Shown here one piece after another: positions 37,441-46,024 of a stretch of DNA of 64,000 bases. Source of the DNA: Symsagittifera roscoffensis. Taxonomy: Eukaryota; Xenacoelomorpha; Acoela; Convolutidae. Both the position numbers and the translations under genes were made by a program. Positions within the stretch are counted from its first letter, which is position 1, and every line of letters starts with the position of its first letter. The notes beneath the pieces are model-generated. The model saw nothing but the letters and a program-made list of their open reading frames with translations. It made no database searches and was not told the origin of the DNA. The stretch is taken from the NCBI RefSeq assembly GCF_963678635.1, contig NC_087068.1, forward strand, positions 59,319,896 to 59,383,895, in the 5' to 3' direction.

Positions 37441-39600
37441 ATTATCAAAACTAATTAAGGTGGTTTTATCTGAATTAATTGTTAGTTTATTTAAATTCAT
37501 CCATTCTGACATCTTTGTGACATCCTCTTGGAAACATTCAAACCGTGCGCTATCAAAGGCTATGTTGGTATCATCCGCAAACAGAAAAACTTTTGAGCTA
37601 GATGCAGCAAGGTGCAAATCATTTATATACACCAAAAAGAGAAGGGGACCTAAAACAGATCCCTGGGGAACACCGGTGGTCACTGGCAACCAATCCGACG
37701 ATCAGTCATTTATTTGAACACATTGAAATCTGTTGTTTAAGTAACTGTTAAACCAAGCGAGACAATTATCCGGGATACCATAATTTTCCAATTTACTCAA
37801 AAGAATTTTCATATCCAGAGTGTCAAATGCTTTCTTCAAGTCAACAAATAGGCTGCATTTAATTTTCTTGTCTTTACACATTCTTAATCTTTCATTTAAT
37901 TCAGCTAACGCATCAATGGTTGCCAACTTTTGCCGGAAACCAAATTGTCCTTCGTAAATAATATTAAATTTTTCAAGGTAACTATACAATCTAGAGTGCA
38001 TGATTTTCTCAAAGATTTTGCCACAGCTATTTAAGAGTGCAATTGGATTGTAATTGATAATATCCAATTTGCTCTCAGATTTATGCAGAGGCATAACTTT
38101 AGCATATTTCAGCGCCTGAGGAAAGGTGCCACTTCTAAATGATAAGTTAATTAGATAAGTTAAGTAGGGAGCTAGACCAAAACAGGTTTTAATGAGGAAC
38201 ATGTTACTTATTTCATCCATGCCACAAAAATTTGTCGGTTTCAGGCTATCAATAGTGTATTCAGGCTATCAAACGAGCATTCAAAAAGGTACATAGAATG
38301 AGTCACACTTTCAGGTTGGACGACTTTATTGCCACAGGCAATTTTTTTTTGGCAAGCTTTAATCCAATTGTAGCAAAGTAGTCGTTGAAAGCATTGGATA
38401 TGGTGTGCGGATCAGAAACATTAGTCCCTTCTAACTGTATGGTGGGTACCTTTGAACTTCCTTTTTTTTACCGTTTATTTCTTTTAACAACTTAAATACC
38501 TGTCTCGAGTCTCCGATACAATTGTTAAATCTTTTAAAGTAATACTCTTTTTTTAGTTTTCTTATCATTATTTCAACGTTTTTCCTTTTAATGTGGAAAT
38601 TATTTTTATTTTCAATGTTGCTAACATCAAGATTCCAAATTTTGTGTAGTTTGTTTCTTTTTAAAATTGCATTTTTCATTTCTTTACAAAACCACGGCGC
38701 GTTAACATTTGTACGTTACGTTTGACTTTTGAATTTCTTATTGGTGCTAATATATTAATGCTTGAAAGCAAACATTCACTAAATGCATCATAAGCAACAT
38801 TTATGTCGGCTTCATTGACTATATGAGATTGTTCTAGCATTTCTTTTATAAGAACTATAAAGTCATTTAGGGATTTCTCCTTTTTTAAAAAGGACATGTC
38901 ACGATACGTTGAAGATAATAATTCATTTTCTGTCAAACTAAATGTAAGGATGATTGGGCAATGATCCGAAAAGCATTCATTTTCTAGGGTTCTTATAGAT
39001 GGATTGCGAGTATTGCATGCTATCATATGATCAATACATGTTCCATTTTTTCCAGTGATGCGAGTTTCATTTTTATTTAAAAGTTCAAACCCATTTGCAG
39101 TAATAGTATTCAGATATGATCTCGTAAGGTTGTTTTCTATGGGAACATTTATGTTAAAATCTCCTGTTAGAATACCGGGTATTTTTTAATGACTAAACAA
39201 TTCCAATTCCCTGTCTAATTCATCGACAAAAAATTTTTTTTCATATCTAGGCGGCACATAGACTACTAATATTATCATTTTATTCCCAAACACTTCAACT
39301 AGAGCTGCTAATGATTCGGAAAGAGAAGTTGATAATGGTTCTATTAAATTTACATTTTCGCCAAGTTGTATCATAGTTCCTCCAACTCTCGTTTTGCGGT
39401 TGTTGCTAAGAATTGTAATAAATCCTTTGAAACTAAATATTTTTTCATTGTCTGTTTCAGTTAGCCATTTTTCGGTAAAACATAGTACATTAATTGTTGG
39501 AGACTCGAGACTTAGAAGTGCTTCTATATCCTCATAGTGCTTTTTAAGAGACCTAACATTGGAAGTAGTAGTAATTCAAATTTATTAGCACCGCAGGGTT
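37441..39600 (-). pseudogene. Old-LINE ORF2: endonuclease and RT, several frameshifts
   Basis: Reading leftward from ~39600: NVRSLKKHYEDIEALL, CFTEKWL, VVYVPP, LTGDFN, GTCIDHM and SDHCPIILTF give a full AP-type endonuclease. Then come a linker (KKEYYFKRFNNCI), KVPTIQLEGTNVSDPHTISNAFNDYFATIG, and the RT blocks listed for copy 1. Breaks seen: a shift near 39185 within an A/T run, one in the T-run at 38461-38468, the 20-bp duplication near 38250 and a TGA near 37700 that is absent in copy 1. The gene ended with the piece now at 5744-6417. The order and the TTTC-type tail suggest a Jockey/CR1-group LINE; a precise clade needs a tree. Confidence 0.83.
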
Positions 39601-39623
39601 TAGATGGAGTAATTGCTTTAGAT

Positions 39624-40559
39624 TTATGAGCCTGATTGAGCCGAGGCAAACGGGAAAACACCAGTAAAACAACTCATCACACTATTCAAACTGTACTTTA
39701 GAGTGTCACCTCCTTCATATAATCCATGAATTTTGTGTACATTTTGATCATCCTTCCACAAGAAATAGATAGAGCCTTCTCTCGTCCAAGCTGATTGAAT
39801 GCGCGTATCTGACTTCATCATTCTCAAAAAGTTCATTCGAGCTTTAGTTAAATCTTCGAATATCTTAACGTTGTTATAGAGATCAGTTGAAGCTAGTTCT
39901 TTTTTCCTCTGCAGCAAGTGGGTTTTTTTCACCCTTCTTGTAAATTTCACTATTACTGGCTTGACTCCGGCACCTCTTGAGGGCAGCCGATGCGCGGTGG
40001 ATATATCTTGTTCTGTAATATTGGCATTGATACTATTTGATACAGTTAGAACGTTTTTAATGGTAGCGTCTATTGTTTCTTTTCTTCCATTGCTCGTTTC
40101 TTCAGTGATCCCTAATATTTTAACGTTCTCTCTCCTGTTGTAGCTTTCAAGAAGTTCTGCTTCGGATAGCGCTTTAAGGTTCGACCTACATTCGACATTG
40201 ACGATTTCGCCTTTTACCATATTGAGCACTTCTGCCTTCAGTTTGGTGGTTGCTTCGGCAATAGTTGACATTATGATCGACTCGATTTGACTTTTGAACT
40301 TATTCAATACATTTGGCATCAGTTTTTGCATGGATTTAGATATTGCGTCCTTGATCTTTTTTGCAATCGTTGAATTCAAGATGTCAGAGTCATCAAGTTC
40401 CCCACATGGGCTTAGCACGGCACACTGTCTTTTGCTTCCGGGTGCAGAAACGGGAGTCTGGTCATGGAATTTAAGTATTGGCAGCACTTGATCTTGTTGA
40501 GCAGGGGATTCATTGTTGCCATCATTCAGGTTATCATCATTCATGTTATCAGCATTCAT
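39624..40559 (-). CDS. Old-LINE ORF1, intact frame
   Basis: The frame is 311 codons from an ATG at 40559. The N-terminus is Asn/Asp-rich and disordered. Residues ~60-130 form a coiled-coil-like helix (KKIKDAISKSMQKLMPNVLNK and on). The C-terminal half is the RNA-binding layout of L1-type ORF1 proteins: SYNRRENVKILGI, DISTAHRLPSRG, VKPVIVKFTRRVKK, ASTDLYNNVKIFEDLTKARMNFL. It is odd that this ORF is uninterrupted while ORF2 of the same element is broken in several places. The stop at 39624 is about 25 nt before the recognisable ORF2 start region. Confidence 0.8.
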   Translation of the reverse strand: MNADNMNDDNLNDGNNESPAQQDQVLPILKFHDQTPVSAPGSKRQCAVLSPCGELDDSDILNSTIAKKIKDAISKSMQKLMPNVLNKFKSQIESIIMSTIAEATTKLKAEVLNMVKGEIVNVECRSNLKALSEAELLESYNRRENVKILGITEETSNGRKETIDATIKNVLTVSNSINANITEQDISTAHRLPSRGAGVKPVIVKFTRRVKKTHLLQRKKELASTDLYNNVKIFEDLTKARMNFLRMMKSDTRIQSAWTREGSIYFLWKDDQNVHKIHGLYEGGDTLKYSLNSVMSCFTGVFPFASAQSGS

Positions 40560-40568
40560 GTTCGTTCT

Positions 40569-40602
40569 CTATTTAATAAGTTTATCACAACAATTAGGCT
40601 AA
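40569..40602. repeat. 34-bp target-site duplication, left copy
   Basis: Bases 40569-40602 (CTATTTAATAAG...TTAGGCTAA) are repeated exactly at 43458-43491. They flank the restriction-like-endonuclease LINE. The sequence is the old LINE's 5' UTR, ten bases upstream of its ORF1 ATG. Confidence 0.9.
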
Positions 40603-40637
40603 TGGCCCAATTCTCTCCTGTGGCAAGAAATATTCGT

Positions 40638-41590
40638 CTACCTAAAGTCAGTAACAAAATCGAGGGTGCTAGGGCCGAGTCCACCTAATGTCTCTACTGC
40701 AACTGGCTGGAAGAAGTGTGTGTGTGCCATGGCCGAGTTTTTACCGACTTTTCGAGACTCGGCAAGTTCAGCGACACATGGACCAGGAGTAGCTGCTTGG
40801 GTGGAATATGAGGCGGCTAGACGATGCACGCAGGTGAAATCCCACGCCATGAAGCGTCCTAAACGCTAGGGCATCAGGGTAACGCCGTCTGGCCTTTTGT
40901 TGTCGTTTAGGAACATACCTGCTGGTTCCAATTCTGCTGCAATATGAGCACTCTGCAGGGCTTTGTGGATAATCTCGTTACAGAGTTCGTGCCTAGCATG
41001 GCGACTCCGACTGCGAAGATAGACGAACGCGTGTGACCCGTCCGCTTCAACCTTGGTGCCACACCAACAGGTGTGTGAGGAGCAAATTGGTGCACCTAGT
41101 CTGAAGCTAACGGCGATTCTCAGCTGCTCGTCTGACATATGCAATCCTAGAGATCTCGAGGGCATAGCATTGAGCCAGTCGCTCGCTCCTTTACAAGCAG
41201 CTCCATGTAACCTGGCGGCATCGCTGGCTGTGGCTTCCTGGAGAAACTGGCTAACTTGTTTTTCCGTGATTTTGTCGTATATTTCGCGCTGTTTAAAAGA
41301 TCGCGGGGGAGCTCCATCTGCTGTGAAAGCATCGAAGTTAGTAAGGGCGTGCGTTATTACGTCAGTTTGAGAAAATGCATAGACCTGCTGTGCTAGATCT
41401 TTGATTGAAAGGAAAGACGAGAGGTACGAAACGACAGCCAGTTTAGTAGGAGGTAAGATACCAAAGCCTCCAGAACGGGCAGGTAGTGAGGCTTGCTGCC
41501 ACGCAGCAACAGCTATCTTGATGTTTATGATGTTTTCCAGAAGACTTATAATTGTGTTCTCAAGCGTGAGAAGGAGGTCAGTTCTTCGAT
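40638..41590 (-). pseudogene. RLE-LINE C-terminal region: zinc-binding and restriction-like endonuclease
   Basis: Continuous frame on the minus strand apart from one TAG near 40868. Order: DWLNAMPSRSLGLHMSDEQLR, a Cys/His cluster (CSSHTCWCG and GSHAFVYL, then RSRHARHELCNEII), KRPDGVTLMP, a stop where a Trp is expected, then MAWDFTCVHRL and HFFQPVAVETLG. The RPD, WDxT and ETxG blocks are the signature of the RLE found in R2-like retroelements, where it nicks target DNA. The Lys-rich helix usually between them reads AESRKVGKNS here, partly changed. It is one base out of frame with the RT upstream (shift near 41590). Confidence 0.82.
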
Positions 41591-42924
41591 AGACTTACTT
41601 CTGATGTTCGAAAGAAGTACATCAGCTTAGGAATGAGAAAACAATTCTTCAGCAGGAATAGAGCACAGTGTGAGGATACGTGTTTCAGCCGCTCTTGCAT
41701 CAGAAGGATGGCTTTCAGCTTCTGGTTGAAAATAGTTTCAATCGAGATCGGTCCCAAGGCAGAGCCAAGAAGCTCAATTTCAGAGTCCTGCGCAGTCTTG
41801 ATCCTGGGGCACAGAAGCTTGAACTCGTTGGTAACCTTGGTGCGAAGCTCATGATTAGGACTGAAGAAAACTATTTCACACTTTTCATCTTTCAAGGACA
41901 AGCCGACTTTTTCGATCTCAGCCATGATGAGGCGAAGATCCCCAATGACAATCTTCCAGTCGTCGCCTTTAGTGATGTCGTCAATATAATCAATTTTCAA
42001 CCTGGCCTTCAATCTGACGATAAATCTGTGGGTGGACAGACGGAAAAGGAAAACTGCTAGAGGGTCTGCTTGTTGGAACCCTTCCTCAGAGACAATGAAC
42101 CCTTCGTCGAAAGACAAGAAGCTTCCCTGTTCGTAGCAAAGTCTGTCGAACGGAAGAAGTTCCGGCATTTCTTCTGCAAGGAGTTCAGCGACATAGTCTC
42201 TTCTAACGGTGTTGAATGCATTGCTGAAGTCCAGCTTAAGCAGAACATCGTTTTCATTAGCGCTTTTGATGAACGCCCGAACTGCATGGACCGCAGCTTC
42301 CGCTCCTCCCCGGGTGCCTAACCCAACTTGAAGGGGAGCGAAGTAGGATTTGAACTTCGAACTGTCAATACTGGCTGCACATTTGCCAGCAACTCGGCGC
42401 AGTGTGTATCCCACAGTTATAGGGCGCAGGCCTCCGTTGGGCTTGTTGAAAGCACTCAAATTGGCGCCAGCAATTAAGGGTTTTATTCTGTCTGAAACTT
42501 TTCCGGAAAGGAGAAGGTTAACAAACTCAGTAAGCGCTGATTTCAGGTTCGAGGCGTCTTGACCAAGTTTATCACTTAGACAGTCCTTCACATGTTGAGG
42601 ACGCAAACAAGTGGTACCTCCTGCAGATCCTGGCGCGAAGCTCATGACAGCCCTATAGACATCGTCTTCATTAACAATTAAAGTAGTGTTAACGTTTTGC
42701 GGATAAACTCTTCTGTCCAGTGGTGTTTCCGGATGCTTACTCTCAAGTTTCTTTAGAGTAGTTGAATCAAATGGGGCAATCGTGGCATCAGAGGAAGCAA
42801 GTCTGACAGCGCCACGAACATCACCTTCATCAAATTTTTCGGAGATTTTACGGCCGGTATTGTCGGCAGGATCCGATTTCCGTTTCATTGTTTTCTCGGA
42901 AATCCGGTTGCCAGCGACGAGCAA
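41578..42924 (-). CDS. RLE-LINE reverse transcriptase, frame interrupted at both ends
   Basis: The ORF is 448 codons, with open sequence extending further upstream. RT blocks: GSAGGTTCLRPQHV, FNKPNGGLRPITVGYTLRRV, LLKLDFSNAFNTVRRDYV, SEEGFQQADPLAVFLF and DYIDDI. The conserved Gly-Asp of the QQGDPL block reads QQADPL and the catalytic YxDD is YIDD. The order and wording match the RT family of RLE LINEs common in invertebrates. The frame is lost near 41590, where a one-base shift separates it from the nuclease domain. Confidence 0.87.
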   Translation of the reverse strand: MLVAGNRISEKTMKRKSDPADNTGRKISEKFDEGDVRGAVRLASSDATIAPFDSTTLKKLESKHPETPLDRRVYPQNVNTTLIVNEDDVYRAVMSFAPGSAGGTTCLRPQHVKDCLSDKLGQDASNLKSALTEFVNLLLSGKVSDRIKPLIAGANLSAFNKPNGGLRPITVGYTLRRVAGKCAASIDSSKFKSYFAPLQVGLGTRGGAEAAVHAVRAFIKSANENDVLLKLDFSNAFNTVRRDYVAELLAEEMPELLPFDRLCYEQGSFLSFDEGFIVSEEGFQQADPLAVFLFRLSTHRFIVRLKARLKIDYIDDITKGDDWKIVIGDLRLIMAEIEKVGLSLKDEKCEIVFFSPNHELRTKVTNEFKLLCPRIKTAQDSEIELLGSALGPISIETIFNQKLKAILLMQERLKHVSSHCALFLLKNCFLIPKLMYFFRTSEVSLSKN

Positions 42925-43052
42925 GCGATCTTTATCCGCGTTCTCGAACTCCTGGGTTTGCTGATTGAGGATAGTAGCAAGTGACTTACGTTTCCTGGTT
43001 CCGCCCCGATCTGGTTGACGAAGGCAACTAGTTGCTGCAAAAACAGTCTGAC

Positions 43053-43420
43053 TCAGTTGAACTCGTCTTCGGGGCTAGCAACGACTTGGCACAAGCAGTC
43101 CTTCAGCAGTTTAGCAAAGTGACGCCTACTAGCTTTCGGAATAAACTTTACCACATTTGCGCGTGTTTTCTTGAGGAGATCCAGGATGTTGTTGGGACTC
43201 CGCATGGTGTTTGTCTCACCTCGGGAGCTGCACGAAAATACATGCAGTCCGGAAAATACATCGTCCGATCTGCCCAGGCGTGTTGCTTCCTTCTCATTGA
43301 TACCCGCGCATGAGAAGTGATACCACATCCAGCAGTAGTCACCTTGGATTCCTCTGCTGACAACGCGTTTCCCGAATCTGCATTCTGCTCGTCCACAAGG
43401 GGCAGGTCGACTGGGCATCT
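43053..43420 (-). pseudogene. RLE-LINE N-terminal PHD-like zinc finger
   Basis: The minus-strand frame contains CGRAECRFGKRV, then CWMWYHFSCAGI and HVFSCSS, a Cys/His spacing like a PHD finger (C-x4-C ... W-x-H-x2-C ... C). A helical segment follows (ILDLLKKTRANVVKFI). It ends at TGA in a different phase from the RT, so either it is a separate ORF or a frameshift split it from the RT. A role in chromatin or nucleic-acid binding is inferred. Confidence 0.68.
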
Positions 43421-43457
43421 TGTCGTGATTCCGGGATCAGTCACCATTAACCGGAAA

Positions 43458-43491
43458 CTATTTAATAAGTTTATCACAACAATTAGGCTAA
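43458..43491. repeat. 34-bp target-site duplication, right copy
   Basis: Exact match to 40569-40602. Beyond it starts the inverted-repeat structure at 43493. Confidence 0.9.
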
Positions 43492-43492
43492 A

Positions 43493-44040
43493 AGATCAAA
43501 CTTCCAAATATGACCGACTGGCGCAGAGGGAAAGGGTTGATCCATCTCCAATGTATATGATGATTTTTATCTATTGAACAAAAACAATAGAAATATAATT
43601 AATAAGTAGTAGCCCATTATTACTAAAACTATATAACAACTGTAACATTCGCCCGGAAGTCCATACCGACGTAAAAACAATGTAATATTCGCCCGGAAGT
43701 ATATATCGACGGAAAACAAATCTAGGTTGTAAAACGACTGGCTAGTGTCTAAACACATATCTACATGCTTTTAACCGTCTCTACCAAAGCCAGTTCTTTG
43801 TGTAGTCCTTCTAACCTCGGTTCGAGAGAATCGTTACTGTTTTGGGCTATCGGCAAAATTAGTGAGCTAATGGCTGGGTCTCAGTATCCCCAGACCACGA
43901 GGTCACACCTAAAAACAGGGCTAATACTTATTAATTATATTTGTATTGTTTTTGTTCAGTAGATAAAAATCATCATATACATTGGAGATGGATCAACCCT
44001 TTCCCTCTGTGCCAGTCGGTCATATTTGGAAGTTTGATCT
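43493..44040. repeat. Fold-back structure: 123-bp inverted arms around a LINE-B-like leader
   Basis: Arms 43493-43615 and 43918-44040 are inverted repeats with about four mismatches. Each arm consists of the outermost ~33 bp of the Gypsy LTR (TGTGCCAGTCGGTC and on, inward from its tip at 43525 and 44008) joined to the end of a LINE-B-like leader. The 302-bp spacer is the remainder of that leader. This is not a standard TIR transposon, because the arm tips are LTR sequence that continues on the right side. Origins could be an inverted duplication or template switching during reverse transcription. Confidence 0.8.
43636..44007 (+). mobile_element. LINE-B-like 5' leader fragment
   Basis: Contains the taacattcgccc start (twice in slightly different form, about 43639 and 43682), CGACGGA, ACGACTGGC, ACCGTCTC, GGGTCTCAGTATCC and CATTGGAGATGGATCAACCC. 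These are in the same order as the LINE-B leader from 6412 and 29399 to about 29720. No coding part follows; a Gypsy-type LTR tip begins at 44008. Confidence 0.65.
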
Positions 44041-44100
44041 TGAGCAACGTTTGGTCTTGATTTTGTTGTGAAATGAAATTTTTCAAAGATTCGAAGTAGC
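44008..44100 (+). mobile_element. 5' end of another Gypsy-family LTR
   Basis: From 44008 the first ~90 bases follow the Gypsy-1 LTR start (TGTGCCAGTCGGTC, TTGATCTTGAGC, TTGATTTTG, TTTTTCAAAGATTCGAA). Similarity is then lost. It is a truncated LTR, or the tip of a different family, lying 0.6 kb before the Gypsy-2 LTR. Confidence 0.6.
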
Positions 44101-44188
44101 GTGATCAAAGCAGCACAGCGGTGAGAAGTGTAACATAGCGGCGGATAGCGACTGCCGATATGAAATAGCTGAACTACTGCGTTCTTTA

Positions 44189-44613
44189 ATGCAAAACTCC
44201 TGGGATAAGGGAGAAATACCCGAAGATTGGAAATGCGCAATTATAACAGCGATTTACAAAAAAGACGCAAAAAGTGACCCAAACAATTACCGACCTGCTA
44301 GCCTTACATCAATCTGTTGCAAAATAATGGAAAAAGTGATAAGAAGACATTTGTTTGACTTCTTGAGACCAAACAACATCTTATCAGAAAAAAGTATGGT
44401 TTCTTTCAAGGTCGATCAACGACTCTCCAGTTATTAAAAGCGTTCGACGACTGGACTGCTGAACTGGACAAGGGTTATTAGGTAGACATAGTGTACATTG
44501 ACTTCCAAAAAGCTTTTGATAGCGTTCCCCACAAAAAACTATTGAACACAAAATCAAAATCTGGTATCAAAGGGAAAACTTTAAGCTGGATCACAGCATT
44601 CTTAACGGATAGG
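44189..44613 (+). pseudogene. RT fragment of another LINE
   Basis: The translation contains EIPEDWKCAIITAIYKKD, DPNNYRPASLTSICCKIMEKVI, then after a frameshift and a TAG a VYIDFQKAFDSVPHKKLL block and SWITAFLTDR. That covers the fingers and first catalytic block of a LINE RT. It is cut off exactly where the Gypsy-2 LTR starts at 44614. It differs from LINE-A, LINE-B and the old LINE, so it is a further family. Confidence 0.82.
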
Positions 44614-45493
44614 TGTGCCAGTCGGTCATATTTGGAAGTTTGCACTTGGGCAACGCAAGAAACATGATTTTGAGGTGAGATGGTTTTTTTTCAAAAATTC
44701 TAATTGAGCATGGCATGCTCAAGTTTCTCGAGACAAGTGAAAATATAAAAAATTAATATCAGAAGATCCGAATTAATTGCGGGAAAGTAATCAAAAAAAC
44801 AGCGGGAAATCGCTATTCGCAATTTCCTGGTATAAGATTACACGGGAGTAGAGCTGTCTTATTCGAAACAGAAGGCAGAACAATCGCGAGTAAAGAACAG
44901 ATAAATTAGAAGTCGACCAGAGTGAGCCTTCGGTGGGAAGGTGGACAGGCGAAGTCTCCCAATGGTCCAGAACCAAAGTTGTCTCTTGATTTAAAACTGT
45001 TTTATTCAGAACTTCTTGAGTTAAACTTGATTATCCATATTGGCTAGAGTTATTGGTTAATTAAGTTACTCCAATTCTGGAGTGTGCTGGTATAAGAGTA
45101 CCCAATTTAAATTTCTTGAGTGTTTTTTATATTGTTATGTTGAGTTTAGGAGAGTTCTAGGTTGGCCCATCTGAAAGGAATCGAAGTTCCACTTCCCAAT
45201 AAAAAGTAGCTATACGGATTGTAGCTATACCCTGTTTTTAAGGGCGTTCGCGTGCTTTAGGTATTTTGAGACCTAAGTATGGGGACATTCTAATTTTCTA
45301 GAGTGGGGGATATTTTGGTAGCGGCCTTTAAGCTGTAACAAAGTTTTCAGTCTCATGTCATTGGTGAACCGAATTGGCTCCGACCGTTTGAGGTAGAAAA
45401 ACACAAGAGATAGTGTCCCTTACTCTTGAGCCACTGGTTATAGGGCTTATTTTTCTTTAACCTCATATGTGACTGAAGTAGGCGACTGTTACA
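44614..45493 (+). repeat. Gypsy-2 5' LTR (880 bp)
   Basis: Starts TGTGCCAGTCGGTC and ends GACTGTTACA, and is alignable to the Gypsy-1 LTR over its whole length with many differences. It keeps AATAAA (45198-45203), the GAGTGGGGGATATTTTGGTAG block and CTTGAG motifs. No matching 3' LTR lies in the window, so the element extends beyond 64000 or has lost it. Confidence 0.9.
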
Positions 45494-45504
45494 TAGTGTT
45501 TTTA

Positions 45505-45645
45505 TGGGGCTCCTGGGTGGATATGAACCACCAACCTTTCGGTTAACGTGAACCGCCCCAGGAGTGCATGAACCACCCGGTTAACATTAACCATCCCAGG
45601 TTAACATGAACCACCCCAGGAGTGCCATGAAAACAGTGTTTTTAT
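45505..45645 (+). repeat. ~130-bp insertion with inverted and direct repeats at the primer-site region
   Basis: The string AGTGTTTTTATGG occurs right after the LTR (45494) and again at about 45631. Between them, GGCTCCTGGGTGG and CCACCCCAGGAGTG are inverted repeats, and ATGAACCACC recurs several times with GGTTAAC. Gypsy-1 lacks this block, so it is a local duplication or small insertion in Gypsy-2. Confidence 0.65.
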
Positions 45646-46024
45646 GGCGCTATTGTGGATTTATACGACATCAGGACTACGGGATCAAACCCACTTGACA
45701 CAGCTCCGGGCAACATGCCCATTCTAGAATACCGGTGGCTCGGTTAAGCGGGAACGTGTAAACCTTCCGGTTGTACCGTGACAGGTTTTCAAGAAAACTC
45801 GAGAAAAATACCTGGAATGCTCTCCGAACGAAGCCTAGCTAACCGAGTAAAAAGGGATAACTAGGGGGACAAAAAAAAAACAGTAAAAGACAAAAAGCAA
45901 AACAAAAAACCAAAAAAGAATAGAAAAAGGAACAAAAAAACCATGAAACATAAAAAGGACAGTGGCTTTGAATTCCAGATTGGGTGGATCAAACCTTTAT
46001 ATTAATTGAAGTAGTATACCTATA

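Larger units (their letters stand above)
33274..38459. repeat. Tandem duplication, two copies of 2,593 bp
   Basis: Copies 33274-35866 and 35867-38459 start with CCAAATGGGTTGCC and end with GGGTACCTTTGAACTT. Each spans the last ~1.5 kb of LINE-B ORF2, the CAA tail and ~1 kb of the old LINE on the opposite strand. They differ by about a dozen substitutions, a 6-bp gain (CATATA, copy 2) and two CAA units (copy 1 longer). The gain and loss cancel, so the period is constant. The junction shares only CC with the flank, pointing to a microhomology-mediated event. Confidence 0.93.
40603..43457 (-). mobile_element. RLE-type LINE (R2-like architecture) inserted in the old LINE 5' UTR
   Basis: A 2,855-bp minus-strand element lies between 34-bp direct repeats. 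It has an N-terminal PHD-like finger, an RT and a C-terminal restriction-like (PD-(D/E)XK) endonuclease, the gene order of LINEs that use an RLE rather than an AP endonuclease. It has no poly-A tail. Coding is split by at least two frameshifts and one TAG, so it is not functional. Confidence 0.82.

Noticed and set aside
43493-44040. A DNA transposon or MITE with 123-bp terminal inverted repeats
   Set aside because: The arm tips are LTR sequence that continues past the right arm, and the interior is a LINE leader; no target duplication flanks the arms.
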